NCBI GenBank assembly: GCA_007449985.2
Contig: VIIQ02000130.1
Coordinates: 214,364-278,363 of the forward strand
Direction: 5' to 3'
DNA length: 64,000 nucleotides
Source: Desmodesmus armatus
Lineage: Eukaryota > Chlorophyta > Chlorophyceae > Sphaeropleales > Scenedesmaceae
The position numbers were made by a program, and so were the translations under genes. Shown here in pieces: positions 46,801 to 57,896 of this stretch; position 1 is the stretch's first letter, and every line of letters begins with the position of its first letter. Below the pieces are notes generated by a model. That model was not told the DNA's origin. It worked only from the letters and a program-made list of their open reading frames with translations, and searched no databases.

Positions 46801-47397
46801 GGGAGTGACAGTAGCAGTGGCAGTAGCAGGACACTTCCTGTTGTCGGCAGCAGCAGCACCCCTGTTGGCTCAGGCCTGGTTCTAGGTCCCGGTACTGTGC
46901 CAGGCAGGCAGCAGTCTCAGGCTGCACTTACAGGCTCCCACAGCCTGGTACAGCAGAAGTCCTGCCCTGCTTCGGCCTTCGAGTCCCTACTGCGTTCGAG
47001 GGGTGCCGTCCTCGGCCGCAGCTTGGACTCCGACCTTTCAGAAACCCCAGACCAGATGCAAAGAGAGGAGGAGGCAGGCTTCCCCAGTGCAGCTGATGGT
47101 GTGACTGGTGTGACCGCAGCTGCAGCTGGTAGTGTGACCACAGCTGCAGGCGAAAGTGTGACCGCAGCTGCAGTCAAAGGTGTGACTAGTGTGACCGCAG
47201 CTGAGGCTGAGGCTGCATTTGAGGATGAGCTTCAAGAGGAGGAGGCCATGCTGTTGCAGCTGCGTGTGTCATCCCTCACGCAGTCGGGCCCTGGGAGTGC
47301 CCCAGTGCTGCACAGCCAACCTCACCAGCGGCACATGGACGGCCTGAATATGTGGCCGCCTCCTGAGCTTGACGATTCTTACATGTGGCACATCTGA
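40852..47397 (+). CDS. TKL-type receptor-like protein kinase
   Basis: Nine exons, GT-AG, all phases consistent: 40852-41069, 41421-41695, 41881-42205, 42537-42679, 43114-43733, 44480-44635, 45124-45396, 45696-45735, 46439-47397 (3009 nt, 1002 aa). Residues 1-22 are a signal peptide (LLCALVLFLSLLA core). A short ectodomain leads to a helix SLYVPIAAHAVLLMLMV near residue 205. Kinase domain from about 320: KLLGTGSISRVW glycine loop, SVAVKVL lysine, HGDLSADNILV catalytic loop (HGD in place of HRD), SDMGL in place of DFG, HVAPEV, DVFAFGILMWEVFTG, and CWASDPADRPSLNKLL. About 150 low-complexity residues are inserted between N- and C-lobe motifs. The tail is Gly/Ser/Ala-rich and ends YMWHI. Catalytic Asp residues are kept, so activity is plausible. 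The ligand is unknown. Confidence 0.9.
41252..41304. repeat. G29 - spacer - C17 hairpin-forming tract
   Basis: 29 G at 41252-41280, the 7-nt spacer TGATGAT, then 17 C at 41288-41304, in the first intron of the kinase gene. The two arms are complementary, so a 17-bp G:C stem is possible in DNA or pre-mRNA. Confidence 0.9.
42154..42350 (+). repeat. Copy of the 3' end of kinase exon 3
   Basis: The exon end and donor at 42154-42212 recur at about 42281-42349 (shared GTGCACCTGGCAG, GGGATGCAGC, TGCAAAAGGTATGTA). The copy keeps the donor but lacks the rest of the exon. Confidence 0.9.
44075..44635 (+). repeat. Exon-copy array of the kinase ELCDLGSL exon
   Basis: Copies begin at 44075, 44208, 44353 and 44480, spaced 133, 145 and 127 bp. 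The first three contain about 55-60 bp (acceptor plus DLGSLRSVALEWQIAG region) and end in a TGACA/TCTCAC spacer. The first has a TAG inside (VAL-stop-W). Only the fourth (44480-44635) is a complete exon with the catalytic-loop start. A 20-bp copy of the exon's own 3' end and donor also lies at about 44739-44760. Confidence 0.95.
44158..44195 (+). repeat. TCAC microsatellite
   Basis: About nine consecutive ACTC/TCAC units between the first and second copies of the kinase exon array; similar CTCTCACTC tracts precede each later copy and form its polypyrimidine tract. Confidence 0.9.
46045..46560 (+). repeat. Three copies of the final kinase-subdomain exon start
   Basis: Acceptor plus GMPRDYQLLLERCWASDPAD at 46045 (truncated; reads GMPCDYQLLLERCWASNPAH), 46193 and 46439. 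The second copy is nearly identical over about 150 bp, through SLNKLLGCLSVMAAE. The interval from the second copy into the third has no stop and is in frame, so splicing to the second copy would yield a protein with this subdomain twice. Confidence 0.9.
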
Positions 47398-48010
47398 GGG
47401 GCCGGGTGGCAGAGTGCTTGATTTGCAAGCGAGATTGTATTGAGGAAGTGCGGCGACGTCAGTGCTTGTGTGGGCAGGGGCAGGCTGGGGTGCAATTGGC
47501 ATCTGGGGTACGGTGCGCCCGGGAGGCTTTGTCAGATTTTGTGAGGGGCTCCTGGACAAGTGGCCACCCCTTGAGCTTGACGATGCGTAAATGTGGCACA
47601 TCTGAGAGGGTCAATCGGGGGTGGTCACCACCGGGTTTGCAGGCAGGATTGTGGTGAAGGAGTGCTTGTGTGGTATGGGCAGGCTGGGGTGCAGGCGCCG
47701 GTCAGGCCTTGTCGGAGTTTGCAGGGCCCTTCAGGGAGTCAGGGGTGTGCATGTTGATGGGTGCAAAAGGGGTTGCACGGTTTGTGCTTTGTGGTGTACA
47801 AGGTGGTGCGTTGTGAGGGGCCTGGACATTCGGCCACTTCCCAAGCTTGACGAATTGTACATGTGGCACATCTGAGCTCACGATCTCGAGATCCGTGGCT
47901 GAGATGCCAACGATGCATGTTTGCTGCACACCTGGGATATGTTACACACCTGGGAACCGTCGCAACCACTGGCAAAGCTGGACGATGGTATGTGTGTGGC
48001 ACACCTGAGG
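47358..48010 (+). repeat. Copies of the kinase C-terminal segment beyond its stop
   Basis: The coding end (47358-47397; ELDDSYMWHI stop) recurs at about 47566-47605 (GAGCTTGACGATGCG then ATGTGGCACATCTGAG), 47838-47877 (KLDELYMWHI stop kept) and, weakly, 47973-48009. Units of about 207 and 273 bp also share GTGCTTGTGTGG..GGGCAGG and AGGCTGGGGTGCA. Confidence 0.9.
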
Positions 48011-50453
48011 GGGCCGATGAGGGGGAGCAAACTTGGTTCTGTTTGCCAAGGGTTTGTGGTGTGGGGGTGCTTTGCGGGCAGGGGTAGGCGGAGTGCTGTT
48101 GATGTGCCTTGGCTGTGTGATGCTTGCTGAGCACTAATAGTCCGATCATAGACTGGGATGGGCCTCGTTTGAAGGCAGTGTGCAAGCTATGGGGCGCAAG
48201 GTATTGCACGGTCTCTTCCGGTGTGAAGCACAGAACGTATGCTTTGTGAAGTGTCTTTGTGAAGTGGTTTTGGCGAAGACGGCTGACACAGGTTGTTTGT
48301 TGCTGTTTGTTATCTTGGTGCAGTCTGCAGTTTTCTCTGTTGTGTAGGCTTGGGCCAATCGCAGGCAGCAATGCCTGGGCGCCCAGTTGTAAGGTACACA
48401 GCAGTACTGGCCAAGGTGCCATGTCTGCTGTACGGCTGTCGTTGCTTAGTAGTGTTATGTGCACCAAATTCTCCTTGGCGCATATCGTGTCCAAGCCTGT
48501 GTGTGGCTTGCTTGATGGTGCCACCAGTGCTGTGCATACTTGTGCTGCCGTTGTTGGTTGTGCAGCTGGTTGGGTCACCCACGGTGAGCTGAGGCCTGTT
48601 TTCATTGGAAGTTGTATGTGCACCAGGCCAATGGCAAGCTGAAGGCCCTCAACACAGTAAAGGCTTACACCCCCAGTGTACACTCCGCATCTGTTGTCTG
48701 ACTTGCTGCGCTGACGTGTGCGTTGCGGCATAGTTGGCTTGTCATGACGATGAATCCACCTGCATCTATTCCGGTACAGTTTTTGGTGCTGGTGGGGCAC
48801 GCAAGAGCTGGCGTAAGTGCAGCCTTCTAACAATAAAGCAGTAGCCAGCAGTACTTGTGTGTATGTTGCTAGGCTGGGACTGCGTCATGAGCGTGGATCT
48901 GTCGGAGTACATTGTCATCTGAAGATCTTTTCAGATGTCCTGTGGGGTATCTTGGGTTGCCTGCCGCCCCCACAGCGGCGGCGGCATTGTTGAGCAAGCT
49001 TGCTGGGACTTTGTTTTGAGCACGCATGTGTGTGCACCCCTGACGCATGGGGCCATTTAGGAGCTCAATGGCTACTTGCATGCTGTTACCCTGCTGAGGG
49101 GACCTGCTTTGTTTTACTATGCCTGTCAGTTCAGGATCTGTGCTCACAATGCATGTGTGCTCTGCTGCGGCTGCGCAGCTTGCACAGCTTGTAGGCTTTG
49201 GTTATGGTGCATGTACTACAGCTGTGGTACTTACTGCGTGTACTTACTGTGTGTTTGCAGAGTTTATGAGAGTTATCACAGTCAGGGAGAGATAGGCAAC
49301 GCTCCAGTGGCACCCAGTGCGACCTTGTTGGCGGCATTGTGCGTGGGACATCCAACCTGTTGTGGCCCCTTGCAGCCACATTGGTGTGCATGGTGCTGAC
49401 ACAGTGGCGTGCACCTTTTTCCATCCTTTGTTAGGTTTGGCAGGCGTGTATGGGGGGTGTATCACAACTTGGGTTGTGCTGGAGGGTTGCACAGTATCAC
49501 AACCTGTGGCAGTTGCAGTCCTGTCGGAGGCCAAGACATCTTGAGGTTGCAATTGGTATGTTTGGCATGCAGTGTGCTGGGGCTGGGGTGTGTGGTGGAG
49601 GTGCGGTGTGTGGCAGAATGCATTGTGTGCATGTGACGTTTGCGATGGGCAAGTTGGGAACACCCCTGGCTTGGCCAACATAAACTCAGTCAAAGGCAGC
49701 GTTGTGTGCTGGGCCGTGAGTTTTGTGTGTGTCTGTTGGTGGACTCCAAGGAGTGATGTTCACTCAATTCAGCATGATGCTGCATGCATGAGAGCATCAG
49801 GCACAAGAGATCAAGTACAGAACAGCGCAGGACAGTACAGTACTATGCTGTAAGTAATAGCATTGCGCGTATGCCAGCAATTTGCTGGCTTGTGTCATTT
49901 TTGGCATGGTCCATCATTGTCCTTGGCACACTGGTCTCAATGCAATGTGTGCTGCCTGGGTCTCAGCACTTTTTGAAACTTTGCTGTCAGTGCAAGCGCT
50001 CTGCGCCTGGGGCCACATGACCTGCAAGATTGTCTGGCAGTTGTGCTTCTAGCATCATGTTCATGTGGCAGTGACGCATGCATATGGCCCACTGGCAGTT
50101 GGCACTTGGCAGATACTGCTGGCCCAGCCCAGTGGGACAGGCAAAGCCTGTTATGTTTGAGAGGCTATTGCCTTGTGCTGCTTGACATGTCTTGCAACAG
50201 AAAAGCCTCTGCCCTTGGAAGTTTTGGCTGTCCTACACATGCCTGCACTTGGAATCAAGTGTCACCCCATGCCAACAGATCACTGCAGTACAGGTCATGT
50301 ACAGTACCATCTGCTGAACGGCCTACAACCCTCGTTGCTGAACATCAAACCGAGCATTCTACGAACCGTTTTTGTCCCAATGTGGGCTACCTTCGGATTC
50401 CCGAGTCGATGTGTCGTGACTGAACTGCTACAACATATGATCACAGCACATTC
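48011..50453. other. Gene-poor stretch
   Basis: No recognisable protein on either strand. The long minus-strand open frame overlapping its left part (47739-48833) has no domain. The DNA is GT-rich. A TACTGT-type cluster (CAGGACAGTACAGTACTATG) lies at about 49825-49850. Confidence 0.5.
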
Positions 50454-52549
50454 ATGATCAGCCACCGCCTGGTTCGTGTGCTTCGAGCTGGTGTTCGAAA
50501 CATGTCTAGTGCGACTTCAAGCAGCGTGGAGGGTGAGCACAATAGGGGTTGTACCCCCCCCCCCCTCCTGCTCTACTGTACAGACTGTCCAACTGTGCTG
50601 ATGTGTGCCCGCATGGTCCATTTGCAGTGTGCTTCGTAGATCCTCGGACGATTCTCCAGGGTTCAGGTCTCAAGGTAAGTTTCGAAAACCTACACACAGC
50701 AGCAGTGGCGCTGCAGTGGGACTCCGGAGTCCCAGGGATCCCTCCATCCTGGTGCCGCCTTGTCACCATCTGGCAAGGTGCTGTATCAGGGCTGAACTGG
50801 GTTGGGGTGGTCCCATGCCGAGTGTGCCAGCCTGTTGTGCCTATCTGCAGGATTTGGTAGCTGATCAGAAGCAGTATACTGTGCTGAAGCTTCCAGAAAG
50901 CTTCCTGCCATCCCTATCGCAGGTAGGTGTGGCACACACGGTTGACAGGCTGTCTCAATTCCAGCAGTGTCTTTTTGTGAAGGTTTTCCGGCTGGCCACA
51001 CACAACTCAGTGGGTCAAATTCTAGCAGTGTCAAGCAGTGCTGGGAAAGACCACTGTGTCTTTCAAACGCCGCAGAGGGCAAGCAGCAGGAGCCAAGACA
51101 AAATGCAGGTGTTGTTGGTGAAGCCGGGCCCACACGCGCAGGCAGCCACCTTGCGCGTGTTTCTGCAGGGCAACATGAAGATCACAAAGGGTTCGCATGT
51201 TCCTGACAAGGACGCAGTGTGTCCATGTTCATGTTCACGCAGGGGCAAATGGAGCTGGGAGACATGGACGACCCCATGAACATGCTGTGAGTGCCACGTG
51301 AGCGGCAGCTGTTGCGTGAACAACACCCCGCAGCCGGAAATGTTCTGCGTCAGTTGCTCGCACCACCAATGCCACTGCAAGGTGCTCAGTGTGTTTCCAA
51401 CCAGTGACACTGATCAGTCAACATCAGTGGCCAGCTTGCCCCTGAGCAGAATGCATTTGTCCACAACCAAGCCTTGTCCGTGGTTCTGGCCTTCCTTTCT
51501 GCACATTTGTTCACATGTGCACTGAAGCAGCCTGGCACCTGCTGCAGTAACTGCACTGCGCAGCAGCCCATTTGCTGCATGCGGCTGTCCTGCTCTGCCA
51601 CACTCACTAGAGGGATGCCTGTCACTGTCACAGGCGGTCTGATTGCTCAAAGCACTAGCGCTGCCCTGTGTGGAACACCGTGTGCCTGTTGTTTGTCCTG
51701 CGCAGGTACTTTGGTAGGAAAGACGAGTTGTTCAACTACAGGCTGATGGGCACGCACCCAACCATGTCAGGTGCGCGGCTGCATGCCGCAATCCATGCCT
51801 TTATGGAGTGGTAGCACACCCAGCGAGCGCTGGGCCTATAAACATGGGTGGAATGCTTCCCATTGGTGCAGCATGAGCATTCGGAACATACCGGCACTTT
51901 GAATACACCCATAAGCAGTGTCTCCTTGGTGTGGGCGCATGTCCTGCAAGACCTTGTACACAGAGCTGCTGTGACACGAGCTGTGCCGGGCCATGTCATG
52001 CCATGTATGCCGTGCGCGCCATGTCTAACATATATGTTGGTCTGTGTGACAGGCTTCACCAGCATTATAGAGCGGGAGCAGCTGGCGTCCCTGTGTGAGG
52101 AGGGGGGTGCTGCTGGGTTGCCCACATGGGAGGACTTCAAAGAGGACCTTGTGGCGGGAAACATCACCTTCCCCTCGATACGCGTGCCCTTCCTGTTTGC
52201 GGGTGAGCGACACTGCCCTGCCAGTGGCACTCCCTGCTGCTAGCAGCTGCAGTATGCATGGTGACCTGGATGACTGAAGTTCCTGCAGCCCCTTGCACAG
52301 CAGGCAAGAAGCTGCAGGAAAAGTAGCATGGAGGGTGTAGAGGCAGCGCAGAGATAGCTGGCTGAAGTGTGGTCACACCAACTTCCAGATTATGTAATGA
52401 CTCTTTCTGTCTGTCACTGTGTTGCTGTGCTGCGTGCTGGGCCTGGCGCAGGGAGTGTGCTGGATGCGCCTGCTGCTGCTGTGTACCAGCTGAGCAAGGA
52501 TGGCCAGGTGGTTGGTGTGGCAGTTTCTTCAGAGGCTGCAACAGACTGA
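50454..52549 (+). CDS. Small unrecognised protein, possible organelle-targeting N-terminus
   Basis: Exons 50454-50532, 50628-50674, 50851-50922, 51109 to about 51190-51202, 51243-51286, 51706-51770, 52053-52202, 52452-52549. Most junctions agree in phase; the donor of the fourth exon is unclear. The start MISHRLVRVLRAGVRNMSSA is basic, hydroxylated and free of acidic residues, as in mitochondrial presequences. Later segments include CFVDPRTILQGSGLK, YTVLKLPESFLPSLSQ, TLRVFLQGNMKITKG, MELGDMDDPMNMLYFG, NYRLMGTHPTMSGFTSIIE and ITFPSIRVPFLFAGS. Total is about 205 residues. I do not recognise the family; the stretch around GNMKITKG faintly recalls SCP2-type sterol-carrier folds but that is too weak to assign. 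Confidence 0.55.
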
Positions 52550-53941
52550 TTGATGCGAGGCTGAGAGTGTGGATGGGGTCACTCAGCTAACAAGTTGAGT
52601 GTGGAGTGAAGAGGAGGAGGAAGCAGAAGGGGCACCTCTACAGCGTGCTCAGCACGGTCCAGAGGCTGGGCCGTTGCCAGGTAGCAGGGACCGTTCCTGT
52701 CCTGGCAGGAGCCGTGCTGGGCCAGCCGACTTTGCACGACTGCTGCTGGGACTTTGCGCAAAGCAGCAGTCAAGCTGTTGCAGGCAGCAGGCCCAGGCCA
52801 CACCAGCTGCAGTGGTGCAGGAGCGTGACCTGGACCACCTGCCCAGCCTGGTCCTCCTGGGGTGCTGCTGCCTGCCAGGCACCGGGTGCGAGCAGAGCCG
52901 CTGCCGCTGCTGAGCAGGCAACCATGGCCAGTATGGTGGGCTGAGCCCATTCCTTGGGCCTTGAGTTGGGATAATTGGTGGCAAGGGGTGCAAAAGCACA
53001 GGGGTCCCTGGCACATTTGAAGTGATGCCCTGATGCAGCGCCCCTTGCTTTTGTGTGAAGGAAAGGTGCCGCAGCTGCTGCTGGAGGCGTGCATGTCCTT
53101 TGTTGTGTGGCGGCGGTGCTGGCAGCACCTGGCTTGATCAGTGACATGCAGTGACCTTGGCTACATTGTCCAACCTTGTACACCACCAATGTACATAGGG
53201 CCAGCCTGGCCGTGGGATCTCTGCAGAGCCAGCTGGACCACTTTTTGTGAGTCACACCCTGGGTGTGTGCTGGGCACGATTGTCCAGCTTTACAGGTGGC
53301 AGCTTTGCTGTGATGGTGGTGTGTGCACGCGTCTGCGGGACAGGAGCCCCAGGTGCAACTGCTGGAGGGCATGCCCACTCTCTGTCCTGATATCTCCTGG
53401 AAGACTGGGAGTGCCTGTGTTCATTACTGTAACGGCAGCAACCTGATGTTTGATTAGTAACTGAGCCAAAAGGCCTGCATGCACGTTCAAAGCAGATGCC
53501 ATGAAACAGTGTCCAGCACCAGTACTGTTACCGGTATCGCGATCTAGCCTTGTCTTTTATGCCCCCATCATGTTCGGCCAAACAGTGCCACTGTACAGCA
53601 ACTTCAGACGGTTGGAGACTACATGTTGAAAGCGCAGTTCCTCGTGGTGGGCCATGGCAACACCGGTGCTGGGTACCCAATGTGTGCTACTGTTGTGCGG
53701 CCCAACAGTGTCAAGTTGTGCCTGCAACCCTGGCACTTGCTGGGCTCATGCCCAAGGAGGGTCGCATGCCCATATGCGTGCCTAGAAGCATTTGCACGGC
53801 TGGCAGATCAGTTATCATCTAGTTGCAACAGACCCTCATTTCAAACCCAAGCTGACAGCTGCAACCTGCTTTGACGACCGTCGGAGCAAGCTTAGTCTTT
53901 CAAGCTTCAAGTTTTGTTTTTTGAGCCCCTTTGTCGCAGAT
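52550..53941. other. Intergenic
   Basis: It lies between the stop of the small plus-strand gene and the start of the F-box/LRR gene. Open frames on the minus strand (52579-53378) are Cys/His/Pro/Ser-rich and unlike any family I know. No convincing gene. Confidence 0.45.
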
Positions 53942-56397
53942 ATGAGGTTGTCGGAGCTTCCCTCGGAGACCCTCACGTTGGTGATGCGAAAACTTCCGCT
54001 CACCTGCAGGCTAGGCACCAGCACATGCAGTGCGTTGGTTTCCACGCAGTTCCTGGAGGCAGCTGTGTCAGCAACCTCCACCCTGGCGCTGGAAGAGGGG
54101 CAGTGTGCTGACACAGACAACCTGCAGCTGTGGCTGAAGAACAGAGGCCAGGGCGTGGAGAAGCTGCAAGTTGCTGGAGCCCCAGGACCCGTCTTTATTA
54201 TCCCTTGTCCAAAACTGGATGTACTGATCATTCACGACAGCACAGTGGACCTGGGTCCAGGCAGCCAGCTGTTCCAAGACCTCACAGCAGCAACCCAGCT
54301 CACTGGACTGTCCTTCAGAAGGGTTGTCTTCCAGGACGAGCCTGACTTCCATAAGCTATTACAAGCTCTTCCAAACTGCAGCAGCTTGAGCTGGTGCAGC
54401 TGCAGTTCACAGGCAACCCTTTGGCAGACCCCTTAGCACGGTTTGTGTCTGGCCAAGAGAACCCACACAACAGATACAGGCGCTTCACAGACGACGGCAT
54501 GCAGCTCCTCAGCCAGTTCACCAAGCTCAATCATTTGGACCTGCACACAGTCCGCGATGTCACAGCAGCTGGGATCGAGAACCTGTGCAGCTTGCCAGCA
54601 CTCAGTAGCGTCAGCCTGCAGGGACTGACCTGCAGCATCACCCCCAGCACAGTGCCCAGCATCAGCAAGTGGACCTCCCTCAAGACGCTGTGCTTGTCGT
54701 TTGTGTGCAGCTCAGCGGTTGTGGACCTGGACATCCTTGCCGCCATGACGCAGCTGAGCGGGCTTCACCTGATTCATGTAAGCCTCGTGCTGTTGAAGCT
54801 GCCAGCACAGTGTGGCAGCCAGGCGGTCTGCACCACAGCCGTGAATGACAGCCAGTGTTGCTCACACGCGTTGTACGCAATACAAAAGTGTTGTGGTCGT
54901 GTGCAGGTGAACAGACAGGAAGGTGCCGCAGGGGCGGAGAAACTGCTCTCTGTCATAGGTAACTTGGGGAGGCTGCACCAGCTGGTGACACTGGAGATCA
55001 CCCAGAAAGATGCCCTGTGGCAGTGCCAGCCAGAGTCCTTTGCAGCCCTCACGGCCAGCAGCAAGCTCGAGAACTTGATTCTTGACTTCTGCACAACATC
55101 ATGGCCCATCAAGACATCAACTGCCTGGGAGCATGTCTTTGCTCCTGGCAGGCAGCTGTCAGAGGTAGGTGTAGAAGGCCGTACTGGGCTCGCTCTTGAG
55201 TGGTGCCACCTGGCAGGGCCACTTGCTGGCACTTTCAAGTTGCCATGCACTCCGTCCTAGGCTCCCTCCCACAGGCCGGCCACACGAGGTTGCATGGGAC
55301 AACCTCAACCTCTCCTAAACCCTAAACAAGCCTGGGTACTGTCCCACTGTCTGGTAGACACTTGACACTCGTGTTGGTGCTGGTAGACATGTAGAGCGAC
55401 TGATGTGTGTCTGCGCCACTGCGGGAGTTGCAGCAACAACAATGTCTTCAAGCAAATGCTGGTACTACTAGTAGTACTAGTAGTACCAGCTAGTAGCTAG
55501 CTAGTATAGTACCAGCTAGTAGCTACTATAGTAGCTTCCAGCCAGAGCATCTGTGTGGGCTTGTTGCCACAACCTGGTTTAAGCGTGTAATGGCCGGCTG
55601 ACCGGCCCTCCCTCCAATTCTTCATGCTGTGTTGTACAGCTGAGATGCCTGCGTATTGAAGGCGCATTCCGTTGCACTTCAGCAGATGTGGAGCGCATCA
55701 CTCGCTGCTGCCCAGGATTGTACGAGCTTCACATTTGCACCAAGACCATACAGGAGGCGCCCTGCACCCAGATGGCTGCGCTGTCTTCCCTGAGCAGCCT
55801 CAGCAGCCTCTCCATCTGTGGTGTGACTGACATTATGGCACCCGCCCTGGCACAGCTGTCTTGCCTGGGCAAGCTGAAAGACCTGTGCTTGAAGGACATC
55901 AGCGGCTATGACGAGGAACACCTGACGTCCGCAGGCTTGCAGCAGCTGACTGCACTGACACAGCTGAGTACCCTCAAATTTTGTGCCATGTTTCATCTGG
56001 ACCTCGCAATTTGCAAGATAGTGAGCAGCTTCAAGTACAACGTCTCTCCCGCGGGTGTTACATATGCCGTGCGCAACAAGGTGGGAACTTGGGTGCCATG
56101 GCTGCAGGATTGCCTAATTTTGTGCGGCCTATTGTGCTGGCTGGGGACCATAAGCTGTAGGGCACCATGCTTGCACCATGTGCAAGCCAGCTTGACAGTC
56201 CAGCATGCATGCAGACTATCTCCAGAGACATGATTCACAAACAGCAGCCCAACATGTGTGTTGTGGTTTAATAATGAACATGGGAGCCCAAGGTGCGACA
56301 GCTGCCTTGACAACTGCTCTGGTTCATGCTGCCTCTGCAGGCCCGCTGTGGCTCCCCGCCTGATGTATGGTCACAGCTGGCGGCCTGCTTTGAGTGA
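53942..56397 (+). CDS. F-box / leucine-rich-repeat protein
   Basis: Exons 53942-54777, 54907-55164, 55640-56080, 56341-56397. GT-AG, phases agree after exon 1. The first 45 residues look like an F-box (LSELPSETLTLVMRKLPLTC, SALVSTQFLEAA). They are followed by irregular LRRs: LQQLELVQLQFTGN, LLSQFTKLNHLDLH, LCSLPALSSVSLQGL, MTQLSGLHLIH, LGRLHQLVTLEI, LSSLSSLSSLSICGVTD, LGKLKDLCLKDISGYDEEHL, LQQLTALTQLSTLKF. F-box/LRR proteins are substrate receptors of SCF ubiquitin ligases; the target is unknown. In exon 1 the frame slips once near 54376 (LLQALP then KLQQLELVQLQ), consistent with one missing base. Exon 1 length (836 nt) is one short of keeping the frame, which supports that. Confidence 0.8.
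55458..55490. repeat. 33-nt perfect palindrome in an LRR-gene intron
   Basis: Sixteen-base arms around a single central G, built of TACTACTAGTA words. It is followed to about 55540 by further CTAGTAGCTA-type self-complementary sequence. It lies in the 475-bp intron before exon 55640-56080. Confidence 0.95.
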
Positions 56398-57896
56398 AGA
56401 GATGCAACCAGCGTGGCGGGCTGTGGCTTAGTGCACTCAGGCACGTGGCTCTTGATGTCATGTTCAGGGAGATGCAGTTTCGTCTTGATCGGCAGTGCCA
56501 CTGACTGATGTGGGGCATGTTCAGGGCAGTGTTCAATTTACGGGGATGTGATGTTGATTGGAGCATGTCTAGGTTATGGGAGGATGGGGTCAGGCAGAAC
56601 TGGACAGGTCTGCTCGAATGTTCCTGCATTGCAAGGCCCTACCTTTGTGCATCCCTATAGGGCATATATAGGCATCTTTGTGTTTGCTGGGCATGATGTT
56701 CTGCTTGATGGGCGGCAGGCGTGACTGGCATTGTGCGGTGATGTCTCTTTTTGTATGCCAGATGATGCCGGATTTTGCTGCGGCACAGCCCACAGTGCAC
56801 ACCAGGGCTGCTGAACATCGCCTTTGGCGTTTTGGCCTTATTTCAACCACAGCAGTCTGTGGGGGCATGCATGCTTGTGACTTGAAAACAGCTGCAGCAG
56901 GTGCTGAAGTTTATTAGGAACAGCTGCGTAGCATTCGGCTGTTGTTGCTTGTCCGGGTGGTGCTGTGCTGGGTGTAACTCAAAGTGGGGAGGCAGCTGCA
57001 TAGCCAAAAACCCTTGATGCCAAAGCTCATGACGACCTGTATACGAACCGTGCTGTGGCACCTGGCCAGCTGTTAGAGCGCCACACACGCTACTTGTACG
57101 GTTCAAGTGTATCGATTTCTGGGACATGTCTTGTACACACTCCACATGCACGGGCAGCCATGCACCAAGCCCTTGACCAGAATGCTGCCATGGCACACGT
57201 GCATGGGAGGGCCGGCGGACATGCATGCCGCATATGGTGTCGGTCACACTCAGAAATGTGCTGGCACTGCGAAGCGCACTCCCTAACTAGTACAATGTTG
57301 GCATCAACTTGATGCCGACATTGCTGCGGCAGCAAGACACCCAGCACATTTTGATGGTGCTAGACGACACTTCAAGATGGCATGATGGGCGGTAGACAAG
57401 CTGGAGCACTCTGTTGGCCGATGTGCAGCTACAAGTCAGCCTCTGCCCCTACCCCTACCCACAACTCAGCACCCCCCCCCCCCCCGCCTTGCAACTTCAA
57501 TGTGTTACATTTGTATCGCATCAACTCGAGGCTGCAAAAAATATAGCTGTGTGCCTGCCACCAGAGTCTCTTGCTTGGGTGCTCCCGACTGGACAATCAA
57601 GGAACAACAGAAACACCGGCACCTCGTCACAGCCTTCACATCACAGCTTGGGCCCTGTACTGTCCAACATCTGCTGCTGCAGCTGCTTGGACCCTCCCTG
57701 CTGCTGCTGCTGCTGCTCAGCAGCGGCTGCTGCCAGCCCTGCGCAAGGCTGTGCACCACCACAACATGTACATTGAACATGTGCACCCTTGTGCACACAC
57801 CACAAGCTTGCCTCCAGCTACAACTTGGCCAGTATGGCCAGGTGCAACCAGTGACAGATACCAGCTTACATGCTGGCATGCGTCCTACTTATGGAC
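56398..57896. other. Intergenic between convergent genes, with decayed exon copies
   Basis: It lies between the stop of the F-box/LRR gene and the stop of the acyl-CoA dehydrogenase gene. No intact gene is seen. Its right part carries degenerate copies of the dehydrogenase's last exon. Confidence 0.55.
57640..57850 (-). repeat. Degenerate copies of the last acyl-CoA dehydrogenase exon beyond its stop
   Basis: On the + strand, the last-exon end (57898-57995: TTGGCCGTGTGCCTTCCAAC, ATCCGCTGCTTCAGCTGCTTGG) is mirrored at 57640-57700 (TTGGGCCCTGTACTGTCCAAC, ATCTGCTGCTGCAGCTGCTTGG). A further piece (TTGGCCAGTATGGCCAGGTG, 57825-57845) matches TTAGCCAGTGTGGCCAGGTG at about 57976. Both copies lie downstream of the stop in transcript sense. 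Confidence 0.7.

Noticed and set aside
47739..48833. 364-codon minus-strand open frame
   Set aside because: It is antisense to the repeated kinase C-terminal segments and GT-rich DNA; composition is His/Thr/Gln/Cys-rich with no recognisable domain or intron structure.
51771..51814. Stop codon at about 51812 as the end of the small plus-strand gene (HAFMEW stop)
   Set aside because: A good GTGCGC donor at 51771 and a phase-matched acceptor at 52052 continue the frame into FTSIIEREQLASL and two more phase-consistent exons.
53141..53930. Upstream protein-coding exons for the F-box/LRR gene
   Set aside because: Open frames exist but show no F-box or LRR pattern, and the ATG at 53942 begins exactly at a typical F-box N-terminus.
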